A DNA stretch of 64,000 nt from Flavobacterium akiainvivens. Its GTDB lineage: Bacteria; Bacteroidota; Bacteroidia; Flavobacteriales; Flavobacteriaceae. The stretch covers positions 309,906-373,905 of the forward strand of contig NZ_LIYD01000005.1 in the NCBI RefSeq assembly GCF_001278115.1. The letters run 5' to 3'. Under the pieces are notes generated by a model. That model did no database searches and was not told where the DNA came from. It was given only the letters and a program-made list of their open reading frames with translations. Shown one piece after another: positions 43,522 through 52,311 of this stretch. Made by a program: the position numbers and the translations under genes. The stretch's first letter is position 1. Every line of letters begins with the position of its first letter.

Positions 43522-45765
43522 ATGAAGTGTACCAAAATACTCATTATCCTATTAGCCTGCGGGACATCATTATATGCCCAGAAAAATAAAAAAGCCGCAA
43601 AAATAAAGCCCCGCAATGAGTTTGTAACCGAACTGATGGCTAAAATGACCGTTGACGAAAAAATTGCCCAGTTGGTGCAATTTACCGCAGATGGTACTAC
43701 AACAGGGCCTAAAAGCGGCGATAACTTTATTGAGCAGATAAAAAAAGGCAATGTAGGCTCTATTTTAAACGCTACAGGTGTTGAGTATACCCGTAAGCTA
43801 CAGGAGCTTAATATGGCAAATTCGAGGCTTAAAATTCCGTTGCTTTTTGGTTATGATGTTATTCATGGGTACCGCACGGTTTTCCCTATAAACCTGGGCG
43901 AATCGGCAAGCTGGGATCCGGCACTGGCTGAGCTTTCCAGTAAAGTAGCTGCCGCCGAAGCTGCTGCAAGCGGCATACACTGGACGTTTGCCCCTATGGT
44001 AGACATAGCGCGTGACCCGCGTTGGGGCCGTGTGAGCGAAGGTTCGGGCGAAGACACCTATCTGGGAATTCAACTTGCTATTGCAAGGGTAAAGGGTTTT
44101 CAGGGCGCTGACCTTAGTGCTGTAAACACTATACTTGCCTGTACCAAGCACTTTGCTGCCTATGGCGCTGCCGAGGCCGGACGTGACTATAATACAGTGG
44201 ATATGAGCGAGCGCGTATTGCGGGAAACCTACCTGCCGCCTTTTAAAGCTACGGTAGATGCCGGCGTTCGTACGTTCATGACATCATTTAATGAAATTTC
44301 AGGTGTTCCGGCAACGGGTAGTAAATTCCTGTTGCGTGATATACTGAAAGGCGAGTGGAAATTTGACGGCTTTGTGGTTACAGACTATACCGCCATTAAC
44401 GAGCTTATACCGCACGGTTTTGCAAAAGATTCTATACATGCAGGCGAACTGTCGCTTAAAGCAGGTGTAGATATGGATATGGTGGGCGGTATTTACCTTA
44501 AAAGCCTCAAAAAGTTATTGGCCGAAGGTAAAGTAACCGAAGCACAGATAAATGACGCCTGCAGGCGTATTCTTGAAGCTAAGTACGACCTTGGCCTTTT
44601 TGAAGACCCATATCGTTATAACGATGTTAAACGTGAAAAGCAGGAAATATACAAGAAAGAATACCTTGATGCTGCACTTACCGTAGCTAATAAAAGTATG
44701 GTATTGCTTAAAAACAGCAATAACGTACTCCCACTTAAAAAAGAGCAACGTGTGGCGTTTGTTGGGCCGTTGGTAAGTGATGAATGGAATATTATAGGCT
44801 CATGGGCAGCTACGGGAGACCGAAACGGTTATGCCGTGAGTGTTGAGGAAGGCGTAAAAAAAATAATTAGCGACAAGAGCAAAATAAGCTTTACCAAAGG
44901 AATTGAAATTGTGGACCAGCGTCGTGATATGATGAAAGCAGCCCTTGACGCGGCTTCTACAGCCGATGTAATTGTAGCCGTAATGGGCGAATTTGAAAAT
45001 ATGACCGGCGAGGCTGCTTCACGCACTGTAATAGACCTTCCGGGAATACAGAAAGAATTTTTAGCAGAACTTAAAAAGCTGGGCAAGCCGGTGGTGCTTG
45101 TGCTTATGAATGGCCGCCCGCTTACGCTAAGTTGGGAAAATGGAAATATGGATGCCATACTTGAAGCTTGGTTTCCCGGTACTATGGGTGGCGATGCCAT
45201 TGCCCAAACGCTTTATGGCATTAATAACCCATCAGGTAAATTACCTATAACTTTCCCACGCACATTGGGTCAGGTACCCATTTACTACAATCATAAAAAT
45301 ACAGGCAGGCCCTACCTTGGCTCTAAAGACCCTGAGCAAAAATACAAGTCGCGCTACATAGATAGCGATAACAGCCCGCTGTATCCGTTTGGTTACGGCC
45401 TTAGCTATACTACGTTTGAGTATTCTAACCTTAAAATATCGTCTAAAGAGCTTACAGCCAATGGCACTGTAAAAGTGACTGTAGATGTAGCAAACACAGG
45501 CAATTTTGACGGAGAGGAAATCGTACAGTTGTATATTCAGGATGAGGTAGGCTCAGTAACCCGCCCAGTTAGGGAACTGAAAGGTTTTAAAAAAACAGCA
45601 CTTAAAAAGGGCGAAAAGAAAACGGTGGAATTTGATATAAAACCTGATGATTTACGCTTTTACAATATAGATATGCAGTTTGTGGCAGAACCCGGTGACT
45701 TTAAAGTGTTTGTTGGCGGTAGTTCTGATGCAGGCCTGACTACTGAATTTATGTTAGTTAAATAA
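43522..45765 (+). CDS. bglX: GH3 beta-glucosidase, BglX-like
   Basis: The 747-residue protein has a signal peptide (MKCTKILIILLACGTSLYAQ). GH3 N-terminal (beta/alpha)8, middle and FnIII-like C-terminal domains follow in order. Markers are LLFGYDVIHGYRTVFPINLGESASWDPAL, ACTKHFAAYGAAEAGRDYNTVDM and FDGFVVTDYTAINEL, with nucleophile Asp288. LYPFGYGLSYTTFEYSNL and VQLYIQDEVGSVTRPVRELKGF mark the C-terminal domain. It removes terminal beta-glucosyl units in the periplasm. With GH144, some GH3 enzymes cleave sophorose, which would complete the route to glucose. The exact linkage preference cannot be read from sequence. Confidence 0.94.
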   Translation: MKCTKILIILLACGTSLYAQKNKKAAKIKPRNEFVTELMAKMTVDEKIAQLVQFTADGTTTGPKSGDNFIEQIKKGNVGSILNATGVEYTRKLQELNMANSRLKIPLLFGYDVIHGYRTVFPINLGESASWDPALAELSSKVAAAEAAASGIHWTFAPMVDIARDPRWGRVSEGSGEDTYLGIQLAIARVKGFQGADLSAVNTILACTKHFAAYGAAEAGRDYNTVDMSERVLRETYLPPFKATVDAGVRTFMTSFNEISGVPATGSKFLLRDILKGEWKFDGFVVTDYTAINELIPHGFAKDSIHAGELSLKAGVDMDMVGGIYLKSLKKLLAEGKVTEAQINDACRRILEAKYDLGLFEDPYRYNDVKREKQEIYKKEYLDAALTVANKSMVLLKNSNNVLPLKKEQRVAFVGPLVSDEWNIIGSWAATGDRNGYAVSVEEGVKKIISDKSKISFTKGIEIVDQRRDMMKAALDAASTADVIVAVMGEFENMTGEAASRTVIDLPGIQKEFLAELKKLGKPVVLVLMNGRPLTLSWENGNMDAILEAWFPGTMGGDAIAQTLYGINNPSGKLPITFPRTLGQVPIYYNHKNTGRPYLGSKDPEQKYKSRYIDSDNSPLYPFGYGLSYTTFEYSNLKISSKELTANGTVKVTVDVANTGNFDGEEIVQLYIQDEVGSVTRPVRELKGFKKTALKKGEKKTVEFDIKPDDLRFYNIDMQFVAEPGDFKVFVGGSSDAGLTTEFMLVK

Positions 45766-45797
45766 TTTTGAGTTTAATTTTGTTGATCTTTGGGATG

Positions 45798-45825
45798 GGC
45801 TGCCTTATGGGGCAGCCTTTTTTTA
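45798..45825 (+). terminator. terminator after the GH3 gene
   Basis: GGCTGCC pairs with GGCAGCC across a 6-base loop, then eight T residues. Confidence 0.9.
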
Positions 45826-45946
45826 TCATTATAAAAAATAAGCAGTCCTTTTTGGTTTTCGATTAGAAATTATAACCAAATGGTTTTAAAACACGCTGAT
45901 TTTTAAATTATTAATCTACTCCCACAACTTTTGAATACCTATATTT

Positions 45947-47731
45947 ATGAAATTTTTAAAAATAAAAATGCTCCGCACGCTTGCAACACTTTTTTTGCTT
46001 ACCGCACTTACTGCCACCTGTTTTGGACAGCAAAAAACCTATTGCAACCCCATAAATATTGATTACGGTTATTGCCCCATACCCAATTTTGTAACACAAG
46101 GCAAGCACCGCGCTACAGCCGACCCTGTAATTACCTATTTTAAAGGTGAGTATTACTTGTTTTCTACCAATCAATGGGGATACTGGCATAGTAAAGATAT
46201 GGTAAACTGGAAGTTTATTCCCCGCAAATTCCTGAGGCCGGAGCATAATGTGTACGATGAGCTTTGCGCGCCGTCGGTTTCGTTTGTAAATGATACGCTG
46301 CTTGTAGTGGGGTCTACCCATACTAAGGAATTTCCCATCTGGATGAGTACAAAGCCTGATGGCGACAACTGGAAAGAACTGGTACATAAGTTTGAAGCCG
46401 GTGCATGGGATCCGCAAATATTTTGGGATAAGGAAAAAGATGAGGTATACCTGTACTACGGTTCCAGCAACCTGTATCCGCTGTATGGGGTAAAGCTTAA
46501 TCGCAAGACTTTTCAACCGGAAGGAGAAGTAATCCCTGTATTGGCGCTTAACGACGATGAGCACGGCTGGGAACGCTTTGGCGAGCATAATGATAATACC
46601 TTTTTACAGCCCTTTACCGAAGGGGCTTTTATGACCAAGCACAACGGCAAGTACTACCTGCAATATGGTGCTCCGGGTACTGAGTTTAGTGGTTATGCCG
46701 ATGGTGTTTATGTAGGCAGCAACCCGCTTGGGCCGTTTGAATACCAGTCGTTCAACCCGTTTTCGTATAAACCGGGTGGTTTTGCGCGCGGGGCGGGGCA
46801 TGGGGCTACCTACCAGGACGATAAGGGTGCTTACTGGCATATATCTACCATTGTAATTTCTACAAAGAATAATTTTGAGCGCAGGCTGGGTATATGGCCT
46901 GCCGGTTTTGATACCGATGGCATTTTATACAGTAATACCGCTTATGGTGATTACCCCACCTATCTGCCATCTGAAAATAAAGCACACAACGGCCTGAATT
47001 CCTTTACCGGATGGATGTTGCTTAACTACAACAAGCCTGTACTGGTTTCGAGTACCTTAGGGGGCTACCAGGCAAATTATTTAGTAGATGAAGATATAAA
47101 GACTTATTGGAGTGCTAAAACGGCCGATAAAGGCGAATATGTAATTACTGACCTGGGGGAGAAGTCAACTATTAACGCCATCCAGCTTAATTATGCCGAC
47201 CAGGATGCCGATATTATGGGCAAGCCTGAAACTACAACCGGGCATAAATACATTATTTATGCCTCAGATGACGGAAAAAAGTGGAGGGTTTTGCTAGATA
47301 AGAGCAAAAATAACACTGATGTGCCACACGATTATATTGAGCTTGAAAAGCCCGCTGCAGCCCGCTACTTAAAGCTTGAAAATATACAAATGCCAACCGG
47401 TAAATTTGCCCTGAGTGGTTTCCGAGTGTTTGGTAAAGGTGCTGGTAATAAGCCGGGTGAGGTTAAAAATTTTGTGCCACTACGTGCTGAGCCCCGCAAG
47501 AAGGGTGAGCGCCGCAATGTTTGGTTTAAATGGCAGCAACAGCCAGAAGCTGACGGTTATGTAATATATTTTGGCAAATCGCCCGAAAAATTATACGGCT
47601 CAATTATGGTATATGGCAAAAATGAGTATTATTTTAGCGGCCTCGACCGCACAGATGCTTACTATTTTGCCATAGAAGCGTTTAATGCAAACGGCATAGG
47701 CCCACGCACTGAGGTTAAGAAATCAGAATAA
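45947..47731 (+). CDS. GH43-like glycoside hydrolase with discoidin-like and FN3-like domains
   Basis: The 594-residue protein starts with a signal peptide (the ATG at 45968, MLRTLATLFLLTALTATCFGQ, is an equally good start). A five-bladed propeller of GH43 type carries a plausible catalytic triad: Asp59 in RATADPVI, Asp155 in GAWDPQIF and Glu225 in FTEGAFM. Residues about 370-490 resemble an F5/8 type C (discoidin) domain (YLVDEDIKTYWSAKTADKG, ARYLKLENIQM). The end resembles fibronectin type III. GH43 enzymes usually cleave arabinose, xylose or galactose linkages, so its task in a presumed beta-1,2-glucan locus is unclear; side-chain removal is possible. Confidence 0.82.
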   Translation: MKFLKIKMLRTLATLFLLTALTATCFGQQKTYCNPINIDYGYCPIPNFVTQGKHRATADPVITYFKGEYYLFSTNQWGYWHSKDMVNWKFIPRKFLRPEHNVYDELCAPSVSFVNDTLLVVGSTHTKEFPIWMSTKPDGDNWKELVHKFEAGAWDPQIFWDKEKDEVYLYYGSSNLYPLYGVKLNRKTFQPEGEVIPVLALNDDEHGWERFGEHNDNTFLQPFTEGAFMTKHNGKYYLQYGAPGTEFSGYADGVYVGSNPLGPFEYQSFNPFSYKPGGFARGAGHGATYQDDKGAYWHISTIVISTKNNFERRLGIWPAGFDTDGILYSNTAYGDYPTYLPSENKAHNGLNSFTGWMLLNYNKPVLVSSTLGGYQANYLVDEDIKTYWSAKTADKGEYVITDLGEKSTINAIQLNYADQDADIMGKPETTTGHKYIIYASDDGKKWRVLLDKSKNNTDVPHDYIELEKPAAARYLKLENIQMPTGKFALSGFRVFGKGAGNKPGEVKNFVPLRAEPRKKGERRNVWFKWQQQPEADGYVIYFGKSPEKLYGSIMVYGKNEYYFSGLDRTDAYYFAIEAFNANGIGPRTEVKKSE

Positions 47732-47788
47732 ATTGAAACCCAAATATCAATAATACCCAAACTATTCATTAACCCTTAAAATGAAACT

Positions 47789-49225
47789 ATGAGTTCATCA
47801 AACACCCAAACGCGTTGGGGGCAGTTCATTCCGCTCGTAACCGTATTTTTTTTCTGGGGTTTCGTTGCCGCCAGTAACGACATCCTTATTCCTGTATTTG
47901 AAGATAAATTTGACTTAGAGCCTTGGCAAAGCCAAATGGTATCTTTTGCATTTTACATTGCTTATACAGTGGGCTCGCTGCTGTACATTGCCATCTCATC
48001 TATTACAAAAAGAGACATTGTAGAGCGCCTTGGCTACAAAAACTCGCTGTCTTTAGGCTTAACCATTTCGGCTGTTGGTGCAGTATTGTTTTACCCTGCT
48101 GCCGAAATGAACTCTTTTCCGCTAATGCTAACCGGCCTTTTTGTGGTTGCACTTGGTTTCTCATTACAGCAAACTGTTGCTAACCCACTTGCCATTGCAC
48201 TTGGACCTATACAAACAGGTTCACAGCGCCTTACGCTTGCAGGTGGTATTAACAACTTTGGTACAACCATAGGCCCACTATTAGTTAGCCTTGCTATTTT
48301 TGGTTCGGTATCAGCCCCGTCTGAAAATGTAGATATTAATACGGTTAAAGTGCCTTACCTTATCCTTGCGGGTGTTTTTCTACTTGTGGCAATATTCCTT
48401 AAGCTGTCTTCGCTACCCAACCATCCTGAAACTATAGAAGAAGATGTTGTTAGCGATGCAGCCCCTGCAAAAAAATCGGCATTGCAATATCCACAGCTTT
48501 TAATGGGTATGTTTGCCATATTTTTATATGTAGGTGTTGAGGTTTCTACTGCCAGTAATCTGCCTGCCTACCTTAAAGAACTTGGGTTTGCTACAAGTTC
48601 TGTAGCGCCTTATGTATCGTTATATTGGGCAAGCCTTATGATAGGCCGCTGGGGTGGCGCTGTAGAAGCGTTTACTAATGATGTAAGCCTTCAAAAAATA
48701 TTAAAGATAGTTGCCCCTTATCTTGCCTTTGGGGTATTCCTTGGGGTTAATACACTCATAGGCCATGACGTGGCACCGTTTTATATATATGCTGCCATTA
48801 TTGTTGTGCTTATAGTAGCCGATTTTGCCAGTAAGGGTAATCCAGCCACCATGCTTATGTTCTTCTCAATATTGGGAATTATAGCACTAATAATAGGTAT
48901 GCTTACTGAAGGCAATGTTAGTATTTTTGCCTTTACAAGTGTGGGCTTATTTTGTAGTACACTGTGGCCGTGTATCTTTACGCTTGCCGTTAGTGGCCTT
49001 GGTAAACAAACCACTCAGGGTAGTACCTTCCTTATCATGATGATTATGGGGGGTGGATTTATAAGTATTGCCCAGGGTTACCTTGCCGGAATTATAGGTA
49101 TGCAGGCCAGCTACATAGTAGGCGTTGTATGTTTTGCCTACCTTGCATTTTATGCCATTACGGTTAAAGGCATACTTACCAAACAAGGCATTAACTTTGA
49201 TAAGGTAAGCGGCGGCGGACATTAA
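47789..49225 (+). CDS. FucP/GluP-type sugar:cation symporter (MFS)
   Basis: The 478-residue protein has about 12 membrane helices and matches the glucose/galactose and fucose permease branch of the MFS. FFFWGFVAASNDILIPVFEDKF opens helix 1. GFSLQQTVANPLAIALGP and RLTLAGGINNFGTTIGPLL are the helix 4-5 signatures. VEVSTASNLPAYLKELGF and FCSTLWPCIFTLAVSGLGKQTTQGSTFLIMMIMGGGFIS are in the second half. It imports a monosaccharide, probably glucose, across the inner membrane. It is the last gene of the PUL, 57 bp after the GH43-like gene. Confidence 0.92.
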   Translation: MSSSNTQTRWGQFIPLVTVFFFWGFVAASNDILIPVFEDKFDLEPWQSQMVSFAFYIAYTVGSLLYIAISSITKRDIVERLGYKNSLSLGLTISAVGAVLFYPAAEMNSFPLMLTGLFVVALGFSLQQTVANPLAIALGPIQTGSQRLTLAGGINNFGTTIGPLLVSLAIFGSVSAPSENVDINTVKVPYLILAGVFLLVAIFLKLSSLPNHPETIEEDVVSDAAPAKKSALQYPQLLMGMFAIFLYVGVEVSTASNLPAYLKELGFATSSVAPYVSLYWASLMIGRWGGAVEAFTNDVSLQKILKIVAPYLAFGVFLGVNTLIGHDVAPFYIYAAIIVVLIVADFASKGNPATMLMFFSILGIIALIIGMLTEGNVSIFAFTSVGLFCSTLWPCIFTLAVSGLGKQTTQGSTFLIMMIMGGGFISIAQGYLAGIIGMQASYIVGVVCFAYLAFYAITVKGILTKQGINFDKVSGGGH

Positions 49226-49248
49226 TCTGTTGCATTACTATAAAATTA

Positions 49249-49274
49249 AACCGGTTGCCATGCAGCCGGTTTTT
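49249..49274 (+). terminator. terminator of the PUL
   Basis: AACCGGTTGC pairs with GCAGCCGGTT (one wobble) around CAT, followed by T residues. Confidence 0.88.
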
Positions 49275-49308
49275 GTTTTTAATAACATTATGCTTGTGAG
49301 GAAAGCCT

Positions 49309-49316
49309 TATCTTTG
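49309..49316 (+). promoter_or_regulatory. -7 box TATCTTTG for the OB-fold-like lipoprotein
   Basis: It is an exact TAnnTTTG match 17 bp before the start codon. No clear -33 element was found. Confidence 0.45.
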
Positions 49317-49332
49317 AGCAAAAATCATAACT

Positions 49333-49749
49333 ATGAAATCACGTTTTTTACCATTAGCTGCTTTAAGCCTTTTGTTAACTGTTGCCTGTACCGAAAAGAA
49401 ACAGGGCGAAGTGCCTGAAAGCGAAGTTCCGGCAACGGAAGAAGTTGATGCAACAGCAACGGCTACAGACTCTTTACCTCCTGCTGAAAAACCTCAAGAT
49501 ACAAGGCCGGCCGAGGGCGATATTATTACCATTACCGGAGAAGTGTTTGAAATTAACCAGGGCAAAGACGGTTATTCTGCCAAGCTAAAGAATACTGAAG
49601 GTAAAACCTATATTGCAACTATAAGCATACCTAATATGGCCGACCCAAAAGATTACAGGGCGGTTAAAACAGGCGATAAAATTACCGTTACCGGAGAGGT
49701 TTTCCCTATTGAGGAAGATATAATGATTAAAGTAACCAAGCTGCACTAA
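49333..49749 (+). CDS. small lipoprotein with OB-fold-like domain
   Basis: The 138-residue protein has a lipoprotein signal (MKSRFLPLAALSLLLTVAC, Cys19). A low-complexity Glu/Pro/Thr linker runs to about residue 60. A compact all-beta domain follows: DIITITGEVFEINQGKDGYSAKL, then GKTYIATISIPN and GDKITVTGEVFPIEEDIMIKVTKLH. The repeated ITGEVF strands suggest an OB fold. The function is unknown. Its TAA stop overlaps the stop of the convergent KefC-like gene (49746-49749). Confidence 0.7.
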   Translation: MKSRFLPLAALSLLLTVACTEKKQGEVPESEVPATEEVDATATATDSLPPAEKPQDTRPAEGDIITITGEVFEINQGKDGYSAKLKNTEGKTYIATISIPNMADPKDYRAVKTGDKITVTGEVFPIEEDIMIKVTKLH

Positions 49750-51623
49750 GATTCACCCTGCTGCTGTTCGCGGCGGATATCATCGGCCTCCCAGGCGTGG
49801 TCCTGGGCGCCAAGCTGGTTGTATAAGTCGCTTTTTATAAGCTGCTCCTGGATTTCAATTTCCTGAAGGGTGCTTATAAGAAGCGCTTTTTTGTCATGGC
49901 GCTTTTCTGCCAGGCGGAAGGTAGCTTCTTCATCTACGCGAATAAAACGTTGCCCCTGGCGTGTGGCGGTATAACGGCGATGGCCCATTTCTACAAGGGC
50001 ATCAACCCCAAGGTTAACGGCGCTATACAAATTTTCGCGGTAAAAATCGTTTACACCCATATCTACCAGCTCGAAAGCGTCATTTCGGTTACGGGCACGG
50101 GCTAATATTTTAAGATGCGGAAAATGCTTTTTAATCATTTCTACCACCTGCAGGTTTACACGTGGGTTGTCAATAGCAGCTATAAACAATTTGGCATTTT
50201 CGCATCCGGCGGCTTTTAAAAGTTCCAGTCTTGAGGCATCTCCATAATACACCTTAAAGCCCAGTTTACGAAGCGAATCAACCCTGTCTGAATCCATATC
50301 CAATACCGTAGCAGGTATGCCATTGGCTTTAAGCAGGCGGCCTATAGTACTTCCAAAGTTGCCAAAACCGGCTATAACCACATCGTTTTGTTCTTCAATA
50401 TTATCATACTTTTCCTTGGGTTTTTCTTTTACTCCAAAGAAAGGGTCTATCCATTTTTCATTAATTAATAACAAGAATGGTGTACCTATCATACTTATGG
50501 CAATAACGGCCATCATTTGATTACTTAATGTGGTAGGTAGAAGGTTGAGTTGCACTGCAAAACCCAGTATTACAAAACCAAATTCACCAGCCTGGCTCAA
50601 TGCAAAAGAAAACAGCAGGTTTTGGTCTGAGCTTTTCCTGTATACTTTACCCACCACTAACAGCACAAAGAACTTGAGTGAGTTGAATATGGTTGAAAAA
50701 ATAAGTATAAATATTGGGTCGGCAGCAATGATATTAAAGTTTATAGATGCCCCAACGCCTATAAAGAACAGTCCTAAAAGCAACCCTTTAAATGGTGCAA
50801 TATCGCCTTCAAGCTCATGACGGAATTCACTATTTGCCAATACAAGTCCTGCTATAAATGCACCAAGTGCAGGGCTAAGGCCTACAAGCTGCATCATATA
50901 TGAAACACCCATAACCAATAGCAATGCAGAGGCTGTAAATAACTCCTGTAAGCGTGTTTTAGCCACTACATGAAGCAATGGTATGATTATATACCTTCCG
51001 CCAATATAAACAAGCCCTATTGTACCAAATACAATGCCTGTTTGCAGCCATGGATCAAGGTTTGAAATAAGCGACTGGCTTATGTTTTTATTATTAATAT
51101 CGCCATCAGCTAATAGTGGGAGTATGGCAAGGATAGGAATTACTGCAATATCCTGAAACAACAGCACTGCAAAAGATGACCGCCCCATAGAGGTTTTGGT
51201 AAGCCCTTTTTCTTTAAGGGTTTGCATTACAATAGCCGTTGAAGACAGGGTAAGGGCAAGTGAAATGGTTAACGTTGCATGCCAGTTCCACCGTAATACC
51301 AAAGAGCATACTATAAAAAGCACTGCCGCTGTGCCCAACACCTGTAAAAGCCCCATGCCTATAATTATGCGACGCATGCGCCAAAATTTATAGGGGTCGA
51401 GTTCAAGCCCTATAAGGAACAGCATCATGGTTACGCCAAATTCGGCAAAGTGCATAATATCCTGGCCTTCCTGGCCTATGAGGCCCAATACGTATGGGCC
51501 TATAATAATACCTGCAAAAAGATAACCCAATATTGAGCTAAGCCCAAGCTTCTTGGCTATTGGTACACATACTACTGCTGCCAGCAGGTATATTATTGCC
51601 TGAAAGAAAAAACCATCTGCCAT
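49746..51623 (-). CDS. KefC-type monovalent cation:proton antiporter with RCK domain
   Basis: The 625-residue protein has an N-terminal Na+/H+-exchanger domain of about 12 helices (ILGYLFAGIIIGPYVLGLIG, FAEFGVTMMLFLIGLELDPYKFW, LSPALGAFIAGLVLANSEF). After residue 410 an RCK N domain follows (DVVIAGFGNFGSTIGRLLKANGIPATVLDMD, YYGDASRLELLKAAGCENAKLFIAAID). This is the architecture of KefB/KefC potassium efflux systems gated by nucleotides and glutathione adducts; glutathione gating in this organism is not established. A KefF-like gene lies 2 bp upstream on the same strand, supporting a two-component efflux unit. Confidence 0.92.
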   Translation of the reverse strand: MADGFFFQAIIYLLAAVVCVPIAKKLGLSSILGYLFAGIIIGPYVLGLIGQEGQDIMHFAEFGVTMMLFLIGLELDPYKFWRMRRIIIGMGLLQVLGTAAVLFIVCSLVLRWNWHATLTISLALTLSSTAIVMQTLKEKGLTKTSMGRSSFAVLLFQDIAVIPILAILPLLADGDINNKNISQSLISNLDPWLQTGIVFGTIGLVYIGGRYIIIPLLHVVAKTRLQELFTASALLLVMGVSYMMQLVGLSPALGAFIAGLVLANSEFRHELEGDIAPFKGLLLGLFFIGVGASINFNIIAADPIFILIFSTIFNSLKFFVLLVVGKVYRKSSDQNLLFSFALSQAGEFGFVILGFAVQLNLLPTTLSNQMMAVIAISMIGTPFLLLINEKWIDPFFGVKEKPKEKYDNIEEQNDVVIAGFGNFGSTIGRLLKANGIPATVLDMDSDRVDSLRKLGFKVYYGDASRLELLKAAGCENAKLFIAAIDNPRVNLQVVEMIKKHFPHLKILARARNRNDAFELVDMGVNDFYRENLYSAVNLGVDALVEMGHRRYTATRQGQRFIRVDEEATFRLAEKRHDKKALLISTLQEIEIQEQLIKSDLYNQLGAQDHAWEADDIRREQQQGES

Positions 51624-51625
51624 AA

Positions 51626-52228
51626 TTACCCGATTTTAGTTGCCATCCAGTTATTAAAATAGTCGTGTTGAGCCAGTTCGGCGAGGTCTATTTCCTTGTT
51701 TTCAAGGTATTCAAGCATGAGGTTATATTGTTTTCCATGATCATCATAGCCATCCTGATCCATAGAATGTGTACCATGCACTACAAACGGTGGAAGGTAA
51801 GTCATGTTACAAACTTTTGCAGTCTGGCAAAAAGGCTCCAGTAACTGTAAAATAGTAAACCTGTCGCGCCCGGTAGAGCAGTAGTTCTCTTTTTTACCTC
51901 CGGTTGTTATGGCCTGTAACAGTAGTTTATCTTTAAGGGCAAACCCCTCACGCCCGTAGGCCCAGCCGTGCTCCAGCACAAGGTCTATCCACTGCTTTAA
52001 AAGAGGCGGACAACTGTACCAGTACATCGGGTGGTGCCAAATGACAATATCATGTAGCAACAGCAGTTCCTGTTCGCGCTTTATATCAATATCAAAATTA
52101 GGATACTCCTGATAGAGGTCGTGAAATGTAATATTTGGAGAATCAGGTATATTGCTTACAAGCGCGTTGTTAGCGTTTGATTTCTCAAACAACGGATGGG
52201 CAAATAAAATGAGTATCTTATTGGGCAT
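51626..52228 (-). CDS. KefF-like NAD(P)H:quinone oxidoreductase
   Basis: The start at 52228 gives MPNKILILFAHPLFEKSNAN, the standard flavodoxin-fold opening; the longer frame from 52255 adds nine residues with no conserved role. The 200-residue protein has HDIVIWHHPMYWYSCPPLLKQWIDLVLEHGWAYG, the FMN and substrate-site signature of the NQO1/KefF family, and LLLQAITTGGKKENYC. KefF proteins bind and activate KefC; the adjacency and the co-directional 2-bp spacing to the antiporter support that role here. Confidence 0.9.
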   Translation of the reverse strand: MPNKILILFAHPLFEKSNANNALVSNIPDSPNITFHDLYQEYPNFDIDIKREQELLLLHDIVIWHHPMYWYSCPPLLKQWIDLVLEHGWAYGREGFALKDKLLLQAITTGGKKENYCSTGRDRFTILQLLEPFCQTAKVCNMTYLPPFVVHGTHSMDQDGYDDHGKQYNLMLEYLENKEIDLAELAQHDYFNNWMATKIG

Positions 52229-52311
52229 AGCAACGGCTTTGCTGCAAGATAACATTTTAAGCGCTAACTAATGTGCTAAAAAACTTATAAAATCTAAATT
52301 AAAACTTAAAA

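Noticed and set aside
45956..46588. 210-codon frame antisense to the GH43-like gene
   Set aside because: The GH43-like frame has its catalytic residues and signal peptide; the antisense frame shows no family features.
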